From NCBI GenBank assembly GCA_964019155.1, contig OZ025240.1:18225021-18289020 (forward strand): a DNA stretch of 64,000 nt, read 5' to 3'. Source of the DNA: Osedax fenrisi (Eukaryota > Annelida > Polychaeta > Sabellida > Siboglinidae). Below, piece after piece: positions 37,109 to 47,099 of the stretch. Made by a program: the position numbers and the translations under genes. The first letter of the stretch is position 1; each line of letters begins with the position of its first letter. A model generated the notes under the pieces. That model was given only the letters and a program-made list of their open reading frames with translations, was not told the DNA's origin and searched no databases.

Positions 37109-37238
37109 ACGTATTTATGAATAAATATACCCAAATATATATGTAGATATACAATGTATATAGCTAAAACTATACAAAAATCTACATTTTTATACTACAT
37201 ACACATGTATACTAACATAACTATATACACATACATAT

Positions 37239-37294
<56 letters not shown>

Positions 37295-37400
37295 ATATAT
37301 CTATGTATAAAAATACCCAAATATATATATGTAGATATAAAATTTATATAGCTAAAAGTATATGAAAATCTAGACTTTATATCACATATAATATATATAT
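37075..37400. repeat. (TA)n and duplicated 78-bp segment
   Basis: (TA)n at 37080-37104 and 37243-37292. The segment with ATACCCAAATATATATGTAG occurs at about 37126 and again at 37311 in direct orientation. Confidence 0.7.
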
Positions 37401-38110
37401 ACACTATAAAATCAATAAAACAAAATACATTATAATAAAATGATATCAGAATTTATTTTATGAAGAGAAAAAAAATAATTATGTCAGACAAAAGAAATTT
37501 AAATTAAAAATATATATTTTATAAATATCTGGTTTTCAGCAAATGAAATATAAATAAAATATAAAATAATGTATACATTTATAAATTTGAAATGTACATT
37601 TATAAATGAAATACATGACTATTCACTTCGGCATTCAAAATTCAACTAAATATAATAATATACATATATAATATTTATAATCAAACTTAAGTTTATATAA
37701 TTATATATATATAATCACAATATTGTCAGTATACTGAGTTATTCAAATTTGTAAATACATCTATTTACTAATAAAAAATAGTTATATTTGTATCTTTATT
37801 ATCTACTTTATTACTTAAATTGGTATATATCTAACTTTTAATATATTTTACAATCACATCTAATTTTTACAGCAAGATATAAATAATATTACTTATCTAA
37901 TATATTACAAAATTAATACTAATATTTCTACTATATATATCGAAACATTTAAATAAATAATATTATTATTTGTAATAAATGTACACATAATATGATACTT
38001 TAAATATTGGTATATAAGTTTATTAATCATTATATTATTTCTATACGATTGATGTTATAAATCTCTTCAATTATCATGCTATTATTAAAATATAATAATT
38101 ATATACCGAT
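37400..38110. other. AT-rich MRPS31 intron sequence
   Basis: Homology with units A and B starts at about 37640. No element recognised. Confidence 0.5.
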
Positions 38111-38120
38111 TATTGAACAG

Positions 38121-38251
38121 GTTTATCCAAGAATGCCTACTTGAGTGTTTCACAGAAAGAGGAGCACGTAGAATGGTTTAGGATATACTTTGCTGACAAA
38201 CTGGACATTGTGTCCGAAACCACCGGTCTCGAGACCAAAATGAATGCCTAA
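38121..38251 (+). CDS. MRPS31: MRPS31 (mS31) last exon, intact
   Basis: After acceptor TTGAACAG, the exon completes Gly and reads LSKNAYLSVSQKEEHVEWFR then IYFADKLDIVSETTG, ending TKMNA-TAA. This corresponds to the conserved mS31 C-terminus (LSKNPYLSV...EHIEWFR.YF in vertebrate proteins, from memory). It is the only one of three copies without stops, so unit C is the likely functional gene. AATAAA at about 38306 could serve as poly(A) signal. Confidence 0.87.
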
Positions 38252-38443
38252 CGCATTGTTCTTACAAACAAACACACGTGCATTGATATTTAGTTTTTAT
38301 ATAAAATAAATTGTGAACATATATATTTTCAGATTTATATAAATACGGTTATTAAAATCAATGCCTTATATTTAACTATATATAGTTATAATACATGCAT
38401 ACATAGTTTTTATATAAATAAATATGAATTTATAGTTTTTAGA

Positions 38444-38449
38444 TTTATT
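38444..38449 (-). terminator. Poly(A) signal AATAAA, convergent gene, unit C
   Basis: Minus-strand AATAAA starts 13 nt after the stop codon. MRPS31 and this gene end within about 215 bp of each other on opposite strands. Confidence 0.55.
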
Positions 38450-38462
38450 AACTCCAATCCGC

Positions 38463-39167
38463 TTATCCAGGTTTTTGTTTAGACAAGGACGTTATAGCAT
38501 TTCTTATTATTGATCGTACCGTAGATTTTAGCGACGGTCTTTTTGTACTATTGTTAGCCACACAGCCGACTATCTCCTTTGACTTGGTGGAAGTAACTCT
38601 AGATGTAGTCGACGTTCTACTCGAGTCTTGCGAGACTGGCGAGCTATTATGATATTGCTGACCGAAGTCACTCTCCAGATTAGAACTGTCGGTACCTACC
38701 AGACCGTCGCGACTTTCAAACGTGGACAGCGCCCCTTTCTTAGCGACCGTCGCCGTAGTACTAGACTCGTTGATATCGACTGCGTGCGACTGTATAGGGG
38801 AGAGCGAGACATGCGAGGGGTCGCGACTGGGGGGTGTAGACGTGTACACATCCGTGAATTCTTTAGCCACGCCCAGTGCGTCGCCCACTCTGACGCATCC
38901 GTTAACTCGGGGTGTCGGCATTAGAGCTGCTCTCTTGACCGGTGGTTGTCTGATCGGAGGGTGTTTCTTGAATGCCTTTCTTGATACGACTTGTTCGTGT
39001 GGAGTCGGTTGTTCCACTATTGTATCTAGACTAGACTGCTGTTGGGGGGAGGTTATGAAACCCTTACTGACTGGTCTCCTGATAGATATCATCTTAACTT
39101 CTGAGCCATATACCGCAATCGAATGATCCTCAGATTTCTCTTCATCTGTCGTGACGTACGAATCTCC
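38463..39167 (-). CDS. Terminal exon of unidentified Ser/Thr-rich gene, unit C, intact
   Basis: 705 nt, 234 residues, phase 0 from a CACACAG acceptor to TAA. It starts GDSYVTTDEEKSEDHSIAVY. The middle has PHEQVVSRKAFKKHPPIRQP and VNGCVRVGDALGVAKEFTDV, and the end has KRPSLKSTVRSIIRNA and SLSKQKPG. Predicted disordered, rich in Ser/Thr/Pro, with a basic, possibly amphipathic C-terminus. No known domain recognised. The GDAL insertion (12 nt) distinguishes it from unit A. Upstream exons are 39850-39907, 41972-42033 and 43500-43586. A longer frame exists upstream (MFIYRLLL...), but it crosses the acceptor and is unlikely to be used. Confidence 0.72.
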   Translation of the reverse strand, partial: GDSYVTTDEEKSEDHSIAVYGSEVKMISIRRPVSKGFITSPQQQSSLDTIVEQPTPHEQVVSRKAFKKHPPIRQPPVKRAALMPTPRVNGCVRVGDALGVAKEFTDVYTSTPPSRDPSHVSLSPIQSHAVDINESSTTATVAKKGALSTFESRDGLVGTDSSNLESDFGQQYHNSSPVSQDSSRTSTTSRVTSTKSKEIVGCVANNSTKRPSLKSTVRSIIRNAITSLSKQKPG

Positions 39168-39394
39168 CTGTGTGTGGTGCGTGATTGTGGGTGTGTACAT
39201 ATCGATAACAAATGTGGGCGTGTTTAATGAGTTGGAACTTTTTAATTTGATACATATAAATAATAAAGCATCTGCTTCATTGCTTAAATATAAGTCATAC
39301 AAAAATCTAAATTTCAATAGCAGACGATAAATAAACATAAAGACTATATAAGTCTGTGATCATTGTGGTACACTACTTTTAATTGAATAGATAT

Positions 39395-39446
39395 ATTATA
39401 TCCATAGACATAGGAGCGAATTCGCTCCTATGTCTATGATTATATC
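39395..39446. mobile_element. 36-bp perfect palindrome with 8-bp direct flanks
   Basis: 39403-39420 (CATAGACATAGGAGCGAA) is followed immediately by its exact reverse complement at 39421-39438. Both sides carry ATTATATC (39395-39402, 39439-39446). Units A and B have a single ATTATATC and no palindrome. It behaves like a minimal transposon insertion of TIRs only. Confidence 0.8.
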
Positions 39447-39606
39447 ATAAGAGACATGATAGTGTCAATCTATGAACGTCAGTCTAGCTAAGATTTAACA
39501 TGGGCTGGTATGGAAGTATAGTTATATTTTTATTGTATATACTAATGAAATTTAGATCTTTTATCATTTTACAATGAAGCACATTCATACCTTAATGTTT
39601 GTGTAT

Positions 39607-39648
39607 ATATATATATATATATATATATAATTATATATATAGTATATA
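39607..39648. repeat. (TA)n microsatellite, unit C
   Basis: Empty site for the unit A SINE at 9051. Confidence 0.9.
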
Positions 39649-39849
39649 TAATATATAATTTTACTTTATGATATTATATAAACTAATATTATTTTAAAAT
39701 ATAAGTAATACAGAATATATGTAGATTAAACAATGTTGTATTTCATGAAAACTACATAGGTATCAAACAATAGCAACACATATGATGATGAATATAAGTA
39801 ACTATAATATAGTGAATGATGCATAATGATATGATTGGCTGGAGCTTAC

Positions 39850-39907
39850 CTGGTTTATTTTGACGTCGAGATTTTTATAGAAAGCTATTTGAGAATTCGT
39901 ATTTATT
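39850..39907 (-). CDS. Internal exon, convergent gene, unit C
   Basis: Same 58-nt exon as 9669-9726 (INTNSQIAFYKNLDVKINQ) with acceptor GTACACAG and donor CAG|GTAAGC. Phase-0 junction to the terminal exon. Confidence 0.6.
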
Positions 39908-39909
39908 CT

Positions 39910-40047
39910 GTGTACAGTGGATTATGTTAATACTGTGTGTGTGTTATTGGTCAGTGGTAATATGTATACATCTATTCCTCATAATAATTGATATAATGTA
40001 ATGTATTTATAATACTGAATCTATAAACTTTTATATTGAACTTTACA

Positions 40048-40090
<43 letters not shown>

Positions 40091-41335
40091 TTACAATCAT
40101 TATTATTAAAATTGTACACATGGATATAAGAGAATGAATTATTATCAAAATCATTATTTAAAATATCAAATATATTCTATTCTACATGGAAAATGTAATT
40201 CATATTTGTTTAAAAAATTATGTAACAAATTATTTTATATGATATTATATTTTTAAAAGTTATATATTATTTAATTTATGTTATTAACACAATTGAATAT
40301 TAATAATTTACATAAAAGAGTCATTACTATACATATTATAATTATGTATTAATGCTATTCGAATAAGTGAATGAATATACTAGATTATATGCACCATTAT
40401 TTGTTTACAATCCTAAAGTCAAACAATACAGCATAAAATCTCAATAATTGTTGTCAAATGAGGCTGTAAAAATGATACATACATATATGTATTCCGTATA
40501 CATATTATATTATGTGTATGTACAATGTACATATACATTGTACATATTCATCTAGGTATATATAAGTAGTTAAATCAAAGATATAATCTCTCTATCTATG
40601 CAATGTTATTAATAGTACTTAAGTTTTTCAGCTAATTTATTACTAATCAAGATATATATATATATATATATATATAAACTCATTTATTTTATATAATTAT
40701 GTTTTATTATATTTCAATTTTAATATATTATGATAGTTTATTAAATTTACTATAATAATAATCTATACATTTTAAAATTAATTATATTTTAATATTTAAA
40801 ATATAGTAATGTACTATTATGTGGACTACTTGAGTTTTCATAAGTTGTCATTGAAATTTTATATAAATTCTTTGCGTGATTATACTAATGCATTACTAAT
40901 ATATTAAATTAGTTATATTATATTATTATAGGTTATATTCTAATGTTGTAAATCGTATATGATATTTGTTAAAATGAGTAATATTTTATTATTTTAATAG
41001 TTGTTAATTAGATTAAATATAATAAATTGATTAATTAATAAAACTTTTAATTATGTGTATATTATATAATAATACAATTTAATATAGTTAATTATTATAA
41101 TAAAACCATATATTTTAACTTTAAAAAAAAGTGGTCCACATCAAGGAACATTTGGAAAATTATATTTTGATTTATTGATATTGGCTTATTGATAAATATT
41201 TTGTAAGACCAACTTATATTTAAAATATAAAAAATATAAAATAAGAATAAATGAACAAATAATTAATTAAAAATAATACTTATCTATGAGTTATGCGTAT
41301 TTGTGCTTTGGTCCACATTCGAGTACCCTCCCCTA
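39910..41335. other. Intronic AT-rich sequence, unit C
   Basis: Includes (TA)n near 40055 and 40650 and the terminus ATTCGAGTACCCTCCCCTA at 41317-41335. No exon confirmed. Confidence 0.5.
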
Positions 41336-41339
41336 TACA

Positions 41340-41625
41340 ACAATGTTGTTATGCTCTATTAAATTACATGCAATACAAATTAGCTTTCACTAGCCACATA
41401 GATATGTATATCCTTTAAAATCAACATATACCATTGATATATTATATATTATATGTGAACTTAGTTTACATAATATAAATAATAATTTAAAGCATATTAT
41501 TTTACATTTTAAAAGTGTATAGTTTGATTTAACATATTTTTTTTTAAATTGACCCAATATAGGTGGCGTTGTTCATTTTTGTGTAAACAATCTAATTACA
41601 CAATTCTGTGTTATATCTATCATTA
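41340..41625. mobile_element. Right part of old TIR element related to 16770-17222
   Basis: Shares TTAAATTACATGCAATA, AAAAGTGTATAGTT and AATATAGGTGGC with 16900-17150. Homologous to 11215-11515. Confidence 0.55.
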
Positions 41626-41971
41626 TACAACTATGTGGTTATAGTAAGTAACATTATCATAATAGTGCAGATAATAAAGTTGTATATACTAACGCTCGCG
41701 ACAGAGTTTTGAACTTTAGATAAGTACGATTCCTATTCGGGTTCTAAATAATAATATTTTATTATTTATGTAATAAATAAATATAAAGTCATGGCAATAT
41801 ATTAAATATATGTGCATTATCATACCTATATAATACCACATTAATATATATATAATTTATCATTTAGGTAAATATAAAATATAAATTATAATATATAATA
41901 ATAAATGTAAATATTAAATGTATTATACTAGTTGCATAACTATAGTATATCATAGGATAGCCTATACTTAC

Positions 41972-42033
41972 ATATAGCTGCTGAGGAGGAGGGGTGGCGG
42001 CAGGTTTCCTCGACTTATTTTTCAGTTTTGTCA
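41972..42033 (-). CDS. Internal exon, convergent gene, unit C
   Basis: 62 nt reading TKLKNKSRKPAATPPPQQLY (one K/N change from units A and B), acceptor AAAATAG, donor TAT|GTAAGT. The split first codon is CTG instead of CCT. Confidence 0.58.
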
Positions 42034-42045
42034 CTATTTTAAATA

Positions 42046-42051
<6 letters not shown>

Positions 42052-42102
<51 letters not shown>
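42052..42102. repeat. (TA)n microsatellite
   Basis: Pure TA of about 50 bp just upstream of the exon on the minus strand. Confidence 0.95.
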
Positions 42103-42105
<3 letters not shown>

Positions 42106-42309
42106 GTTTACATTTACTTCGATAGGTAAATATTATTTACTAAATAAGTAGATTATATAATATACGTAATAATTATATTTATTATCCATAATAAATATAA
42201 TCATATGAAATATTAGCAAATATGATGTTAATGTATAATTATCTTAATAGCTGCATTACCTTGATATATTGTATGTTGTAAGTTATATAAGTGCATATGC
42301 TATTCACTG

Positions 42310-42795
42310 TTAAATATTAGGGTACAGCGAGTGCCTTTTGTAGGGTGTATACTACTTATAAGTAGTGTCCCCATAGCCGTACCCTAAATAGGGTACAATT
42401 TGAATAAATACGATCAGTACCCTAAAAATTAACAAAATTTACCCTAAAGAATATTAGCTGGTTGTACCCTAATTATATTATATCGTATACACAAATACAA
42501 TTGTATGATATGTACCTTAATTAAATTTCATGATATGTAAATATAATAATCACGTACCCTAATATTTAACATAGATGTACCCTACAAATATAAATATATA
42601 GAGTGTACCATAGTGCATTTAACAGTCATGTACCCTAAAATTTAACATATATGTACCCTAAAATATATATATTGTACCCTAGTGAGTTTAAAAGTGTATT
42701 TACCCGTGTACCCTATTTAGGGAACATGTAAATTTTTGTGATATTTTAACGATCTGTACCCTATAAATTGAATTCGCTGTACCCTAACAGTGTTG
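42310..42795. repeat. Expanded GTACCCTAA-motif region, unit C
   Basis: About 17 dispersed near-copies of GTACCCTAA or its complement in under 500 bp, separated by unrelated AT-rich spacers of variable length. Much longer than in units A and B. The motif contains CCCTAA, but it is not arranged head-to-tail like telomere DNA. Confidence 0.8.
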
Positions 42796-42799
42796 AAAT

Positions 42800-43421
42800 A
42801 ACAATGAAAGTATTTAATCAATACAATTGACCGAACTACCATTTTCTATAATGTATATGTATTTAGTGGTGATGATGATTATGATAATTATGAATTTTAT
42901 ATCGCAACTAAATAGAGTATTATTGACATAGGAGAATTTAAGAGATTATAGGTAGGAATATAACAATAATACAAATAACAATACAAATATAATACCGAAA
43001 ATATAAATACAATAACACAATATATAGAGATGAAGGACAGTGCTATCAAGGACATGTCCTATAGGACATTGCAAACGATGCTACAACAAGTAGGTATAGA
43101 TGTCCACTATTATTTAGTAGGATAACTAGGATACCTTTACAGGTATGAGTCATACTTGATGACATCATCGTGTAAGAGGATAGTGGTTCACTATAGCGTA
43201 GGACTAACATGAATAATGTGCTAAGAGTGAATGCTAAAGATACACATAATATAAGTAGATAGAAGGTGTAATATAAGGTATAATTATATACATTATTTAA
43301 TAAATATAGTACATGTTTCAATCTAAATAATAATATGTTATTATTTATATAATAAATAAATATAAAGTCATGGCAAATATTAAATACATATGCATTATCA
43401 TTCCTACATATAATATTACAT

Positions 43422-43440
<19 letters not shown>
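42800..43440. other. Unit C-specific intronic insertion
   Basis: Contains a short plus frame at 43031 (MKDSAIKDMSYRTLQTMLQQ...) and a duplicated copy of 41740-41840 at 43320-43430. Neither is identified as a gene. Confidence 0.4.
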
Positions 43441-43455
<15 letters not shown>

Positions 43456-43499
43456 TAATTAATAACATCATAGACACTAGTGTAATATTTGCTACTAAC

Positions 43500-43586
43500 G
43501 TTTATCTCCTACGACAGATGCGTTATGTCCTTTTAGGCGTTGTTGTAATAGTTGTCCTTCTGCATCTTTTTTTGATGCATTATTTA
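43500..43586 (-). CDS. Internal exon, convergent gene, unit C
   Basis: Reads NNASKKDAEGQLLQQRLKGH then NASVVGDK, with acceptor ATGATAG and donor AAAC|GTTAGT. Phase 1 at its 3' end matches 41972-42033. It may include an upstream start (MIV) if the acceptor is not used. Confidence 0.55.
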
Positions 43587-43699
43587 CTATCATGAGTAAT
43601 TTTAACTTTTAATTTAGTATTAAAATATAATATTAATTATTGATAAAAAATAGTGATTGTTATTAAGCGAATAGGAAATATTTGTAATTTATAGGTTTA

Positions 43700-44098
43700 T
43701 TATCAAGTAGATATATATATATATATATATAATTACGTTTGATACGTATGATACGTTATGCCAATGTCATTATCTATATATATATATATCTATTTATAAA
43801 CTATCGACAACAATACCCACACTATAGTAGGCTATGTAATCTACATTTACACGCACATTTACTTTTTAATAAAAATCAAATTACATAACAATTCAATTAG
43901 TTAATATTGATATCAATTATTTAGTATAGTATGTTGTAATTATATATACACATTATACAAATTATTTAATCATAATATTAAATATGATATATTTCATTGC
44001 TTGTGAGGTTATATAATAATCGTAAACAATATTCCACCTTCCACTACATGTTATAAGTGATTGCAATAGACCTTCATATTAGGAATGTAAATGCATTC

Positions 44099-44133
<35 letters not shown>

Positions 44134-44430
44134 ATAATTAGTTAATGTGTTAATATTATACAGAATACATGTAGGCTAATTATTAATTACACACATATGT
44201 TTACAAGGGAAACATCTTAGCAATAACGTTTAATATACGTGTAATATAATGTTGTTTAGGTAGATAGGGATATCAAAATGTTGTATCAAAACTGTATGTT
44301 AACAATATTCTAGTGCATACACTATATGTATACTCAAAGATTAATAGATAATATATAGATTATGTATATAACCTATGTTTATACACCTTTCTAGATACAT
44401 GGATATATACGTATGTATGATGTATATATA
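43700..44430. other. AT-rich unit sequence, unit C
   Basis: Homologous to 13060-13750; several (TA)n runs. No gene recognised. Confidence 0.5.
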
Positions 44431-44432
44431 TA

Positions 44433-44965
44433 TGGTTCCCATTTAACAAATGCTCAGATTATCGCATACTATATAGGATACCTATTGTTCATTTCTCGAT
44501 ATACTCTTCGAATTGCCCCTCCTATATCTCTTAGTACAAAGATCTTCCCTCTCTTAGAAACTCATATTCTATCTACCCCTATTCTCCGTCCCTCAAAAAT
44601 GAATATTCGGGCACTGAGTTATATTGGTCCAAAACTATGTAATTCACTCCCATATTAGATCCGTAAAATCGCATAAAACATTCATGAAATATATACAACA
44701 ATTGATATCAGGTGGCAACCTGTAATACTAAAATGATTTGTAATTATTATTTTATTTATTAATATCCGTATGATTTATTCTATTTTATTTTATTATTATT
44801 AATGGTATTGATTGTTTTACCTAATTTATTATTTGTATTCTATATATACACTTTAGAAATCATTTATGATTTATTTAAGTATTTAAATAAACTTGCTTTT
44901 TTTTACTGCCGAGCATGCTCGACCTGGAAAGGTAAGGTAAATAAACTTTCAATCAATCAATCAAT
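44433..44965 (+). mobile_element. LINE 3' end with (AATC)n tail, unit C
   Basis: Same ancestral insertion as 13753 and 27575. The RT C-terminus reads ILRPSKMNIRALSYIGPKL then CNSLPY. The tail has GCCGAGCATGCTCGACCTGG, GGAAAGGTAAGG and AATCAATC. Confidence 0.8.
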
Positions 44966-45245
44966 ATATATATATATATATCAAATATTATGATAATAAT
45001 ACTGATAATGCTGATAATGGTTTCCATAGTACTCAACTAAAAGCATCTTTCCTACTTTTCTATCGTATACGGTGATAACATAATAATAAATTATAATAAA
45101 AGGTTATGTATTAACGAAAAAAATTTATGAATACAGGTTATTATAATAATGTGAGGAAAAGAGAAATAACGTATATAGGAGAGGCTGGATAGTAAATAAG
45201 TGCAAGTAGGAGGAGTAGGTGTTAGGAGGAATAGTTTATTTTAGA

Positions 45246-45276
<31 letters not shown>

Positions 45277-45297
45277 TACATGCTACATATTACATGC

Positions 45298-45333
45298 TAA
45301 TATATTAGTATACTTATGCATATTATCACGAGT

Positions 45334-45385
<52 letters not shown>

Positions 45386-45388
45386 TCA

Positions 45389-45436
<48 letters not shown>

Positions 45437-45474
45437 ACTCGTGATAATATGCATAAGTATACTAATATATTAGC
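45298..45474. repeat. Long hairpin with (TA)n loop at unit C/D boundary
   Basis: Arms at 45298-45340 (CTAATATATTAGTATACTTA..., CACGAGTGGATA) and 45430-45474 are exact reverse complements of about 43 bp, around two (TA)n tracts. It is followed by a SINE. The right arm is also seen at 110-155. Confidence 0.85.
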
Positions 45475-45603
45475 CTATAGTCTAAAAGTATTTCGTAAAA
45501 GTAAAAAAAAAAGTATTCGTATGTAATACATGCACTTATATATGCATTCATAACATCAAGTTCACCTATATTTAGAACCTAATTTAGGATATGTATATCT
45601 AAT

Positions 45604-45904
45604 ATTGTTATTGTTATTGTTATTTTTATTTGGTGGAGTCCTTTCATCCCATCCAGGAACTTAGATGAAGTTTTCACTTATAACCATATATGGATCTAAT
45701 GCCCCTTCGAGGCCGCTCCCATGTTAAGGCATCCATGGTTTTAACGAGAGCCGATCATTTATTTATACACAATTATATAAGATCACTTCTAAATAATATT
45801 TTAAGACCCATTTTATAAAATTAATTAATGGTCCGGACGATGGTCGAACCCGTGTCCTACTACTTGTGTATCTGACGCCTTAGCCACTAAGCCATATAGG
45901 TAGT
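45604..45904 (-). mobile_element. tRNA-derived SINE at unit C/D boundary
   Basis: Homologous insertion to 281-587, with the same diverged head (CTTAGTGGCTAAGG). B-box GGTTCGACCAT has one change. Confidence 0.85.
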
Positions 45905-45948
45905 TAATATATCTATATCGATATATTATTGTATATACAATATATATT

Positions 45949-45993
<45 letters not shown>

Positions 45994-46129
45994 CCCGATT
46001 TAAATATCGCGAAATGTAAATAAACCATATAGTAGGATATGAATGATATTTGTTTATCTTATATCGTAATATAGGTTAGTTTTGAAAGCAATTCATGTAT
46101 GTATTATCTAAGATATATACATACGTATA

Positions 46130-46630
46130 CATATGCCTATGATCATTACGTCATCACCCCATACAATGGTATTTATTAACAACAATATTAACTGTGTGAC
46201 GTCATAATGGAGTGTTAGACCGCGTTAATGTTAAATAATCGTGTGGTCACGTGACATGCTGCATAAATCTATTAATAGATTATCAATCAGCAAAGTAAAC
46301 TTTCTAATTAACATTTCTTGTTATTAATGGTGAGAGCCGTAATAGCCTGCCATTATTGTATTATAATAGGGTGGTAATCTGTACGGATGTTGATACTTTG
46401 AAGGTCAAACGATTGATAAGTTCGATTAATAAATAGTATTGTTAGGATGGTGTATTAACGAAGCTGAATACCAATACGACGTGTGTGTGCTGGGTATTTC
46501 CTCGTATGCCTTATATACCATACATTCTATGTAATGTGTTCTATAAATAGAATATAACATGTTTATGCGCTACCTTATATCATTATATGTATGATGGATT
46601 TACTAGCATCGTGTTAACTAAACTAAAAAT
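46130..46630. promoter_or_regulatory. Promoter-like conserved block, unit D
   Basis: TACGTCA near 46147, CRE TGACGTCA 46197-46204, E-box CACGTG 46248-46253, TATAAATA 46542-46549. Same order and spacing as unit A. Confidence 0.4.
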
Positions 46631-47048
46631 AAGCTATAAGCTATCAGCTATATAAAATATGAAAACATTACATATTGGAAATATATAATTGTATGAATGT
46701 ATTATATATAGCTATTATATGTATATAAACTTTTTAGTAATATAAATATATGATAATGAATTAATATATGTTTTGGAATAATTCTAAAATTATATACATA
46801 AATTATAATATATATAATATAAAATTATTAATTATTAATATGAACTCATTTATAAATAGCTCGTCTATCGTGTAGCCCTGTGATGGGTGTTTAGATTCGA
46901 TGTTAACTTGAAGGTCATATGTAATACACACTATTACGTTACATTATTAAGACATAAGGATATACTTCAGGAATTTGGATATGTATGGTGATTTTGATAG
47001 GGTAGACGCGGATTTATAACATGGGGTTATTATGGATAGATTAACATG

Positions 47049-47049
<1 letters not shown>

Positions 47050-47096
<47 letters not shown>
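47050..47096. repeat. (TA)n microsatellite at LINE junction
   Basis: Separates unit D sequence from the truncated RTE element and could be its insertion target. Confidence 0.9.

Positions 47097-47099
<3 letters not shown>

Larger units (their letters stand above)
32361..38120 (+). other. MRPS31 last intron, filled with mobile elements
   Basis: 5.76-kb intron bounded by GTAACG and AACAG. It contains a reverse-oriented LINE fragment, a tandemly duplicated RTE insertion, a TTAA MITE and a (TA)n block. Its last ~480 bp are the part shared with units A and B. Confidence 0.75.

Noticed and set aside
42310..42795. Interstitial telomere (CCCTAA)
   Set aside because: Motifs are dispersed with unrelated spacers and a GTA prefix, not head-to-tail hexamers.
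43046..43477. 143-residue minus frame in unit C
   Set aside because: Begins in a TA tract, hydrophobic from AT composition, present in one unit only.
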